Positions 63,919-64,000 of a DNA stretch of 64,000 bases are shown here, piece after piece; positions within the stretch are counted from its first letter, which is position 1; every line of letters begins with the position of its first letter. The DNA lies in the NCBI GenBank assembly GCA_965221445.1, contig CBDCSF010000013.1:1054001-1118000 (forward strand), given 5' to 3'. Made by a program: the position numbers and the translations under genes. The stretch is from MPNP01 sp965221445 (GTDB taxonomy: Bacteria > Pseudomonadota > Alphaproteobacteria > Rhodobacterales > Rhodobacteraceae). A model generated the notes under the pieces. The model ran no database searches. It was not told where the DNA came from and was given only the letters and a program-made list of their open reading frames with translations.

Positions 63919-64000
63919 AATTATTACTTTTCACTAGACTCCCAATTTTGGAATTTTATGGTTACCATATGCAAACCCCACATGTTTCTGCTCCATGTAG

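Noticed and set aside
1..64000. tRNA, rRNA or CRISPR loci
   Set aside because: No cloverleaf-like sequences with conserved T-arm, no rRNA conserved segments, and no regularly spaced repeats were found on reading both strands.

Overview
The window looks like a chromosomal segment of a Gram-negative bacterium, probably an alphaproteobacterium with a fairly AT-rich genome. The evidence is the gene content: MalK-type and TctABC uptake systems with periplasmic binding proteins, a Bcr/CflA-type MFS pump, dxs, an adrenodoxin-type ferredoxin with a P450, and a carnitine/CoA-type beta-oxidation set. Taxonomy and lifestyle are inference. A sponge- or host-associated marine origin is possible because the closest precedent I can recall for the RiPP system below comes from sponge metagenomes.

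Layout. (1) 0.2-13.9 kb: a long minus-strand catabolic operon: carbohydrate-type ABC importer, SnoaL-like protein, HisD-like dehydrogenase, SDR, LacI-type regulator, double SnoaL/NTF2 protein, bicupin, MetE-like protein, alpha/beta hydrolase and RraA-like protein. A sigma70-like promoter with an overlapping LacI-type palindrome lies upstream. A DapA-like aldolase/lyase is divergent. (2) 15-33.5 kb: mixed chromosomal genes: an ATPase-ankyrin protein, a ROK protein, dxs, a Gfo/Idh/MocA oxidoreductase, an acyl-CoA dehydrogenase/CoA ligase/enoyl-CoA hydratase operon, a two-gene PHP-SMC-ATPase plus AlbA_2/Schlafen-like pair (probable defence), a desaturase, a Tm-1-like protein and an MFS pump. (3) 33.5-52.2 kb: a visibly GC-richer, mobile-element-riddled accessory island holding a dismembered RiPP cluster. 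(4) 52.2-64 kb: a TctABC importer with a glutamine-synthetase-like ligase and a ferredoxin, a probable nuclease, and an operon with a P450 and homoprotocatechuate-type meta-cleavage enzymes.

The most interesting content is the RiPP system. A NHLP (nitrile-hydratase-like leader, proteusin-type) precursor at 50903-51166 ends in a double-Gly motif followed by a predicted 8-residue core, GFGDINTW. Immediately downstream on the same strand is a flavin-dependent tryptophan halogenase (49170-50660), so the single C-terminal Trp of the core is the obvious substrate. An unrecognised 352-residue protein (47754-48812) follows. Further away on the plus strand are the two NHLM-type ABC exporter proteins (a C39-peptidase/permease/ATPase and an accessory-domain permease/ATPase) and a CmcJ/NvfI-like oxygenase. 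The two halves are separated by a truncated group II intron. A RIT element (three overlapping tyrosine recombinase genes between 91-bp inverted repeats) has inserted into the intron's reverse-transcriptase gene. Fragments of IS1380, IS5, IS630 and ISKra4-like elements surround it. The membrane-fusion protein of the exporter survives only as an N-terminal stub (35891-36040), so the pathway may be decaying or may use a partner encoded elsewhere.

No tRNA, rRNA or CRISPR array was seen.
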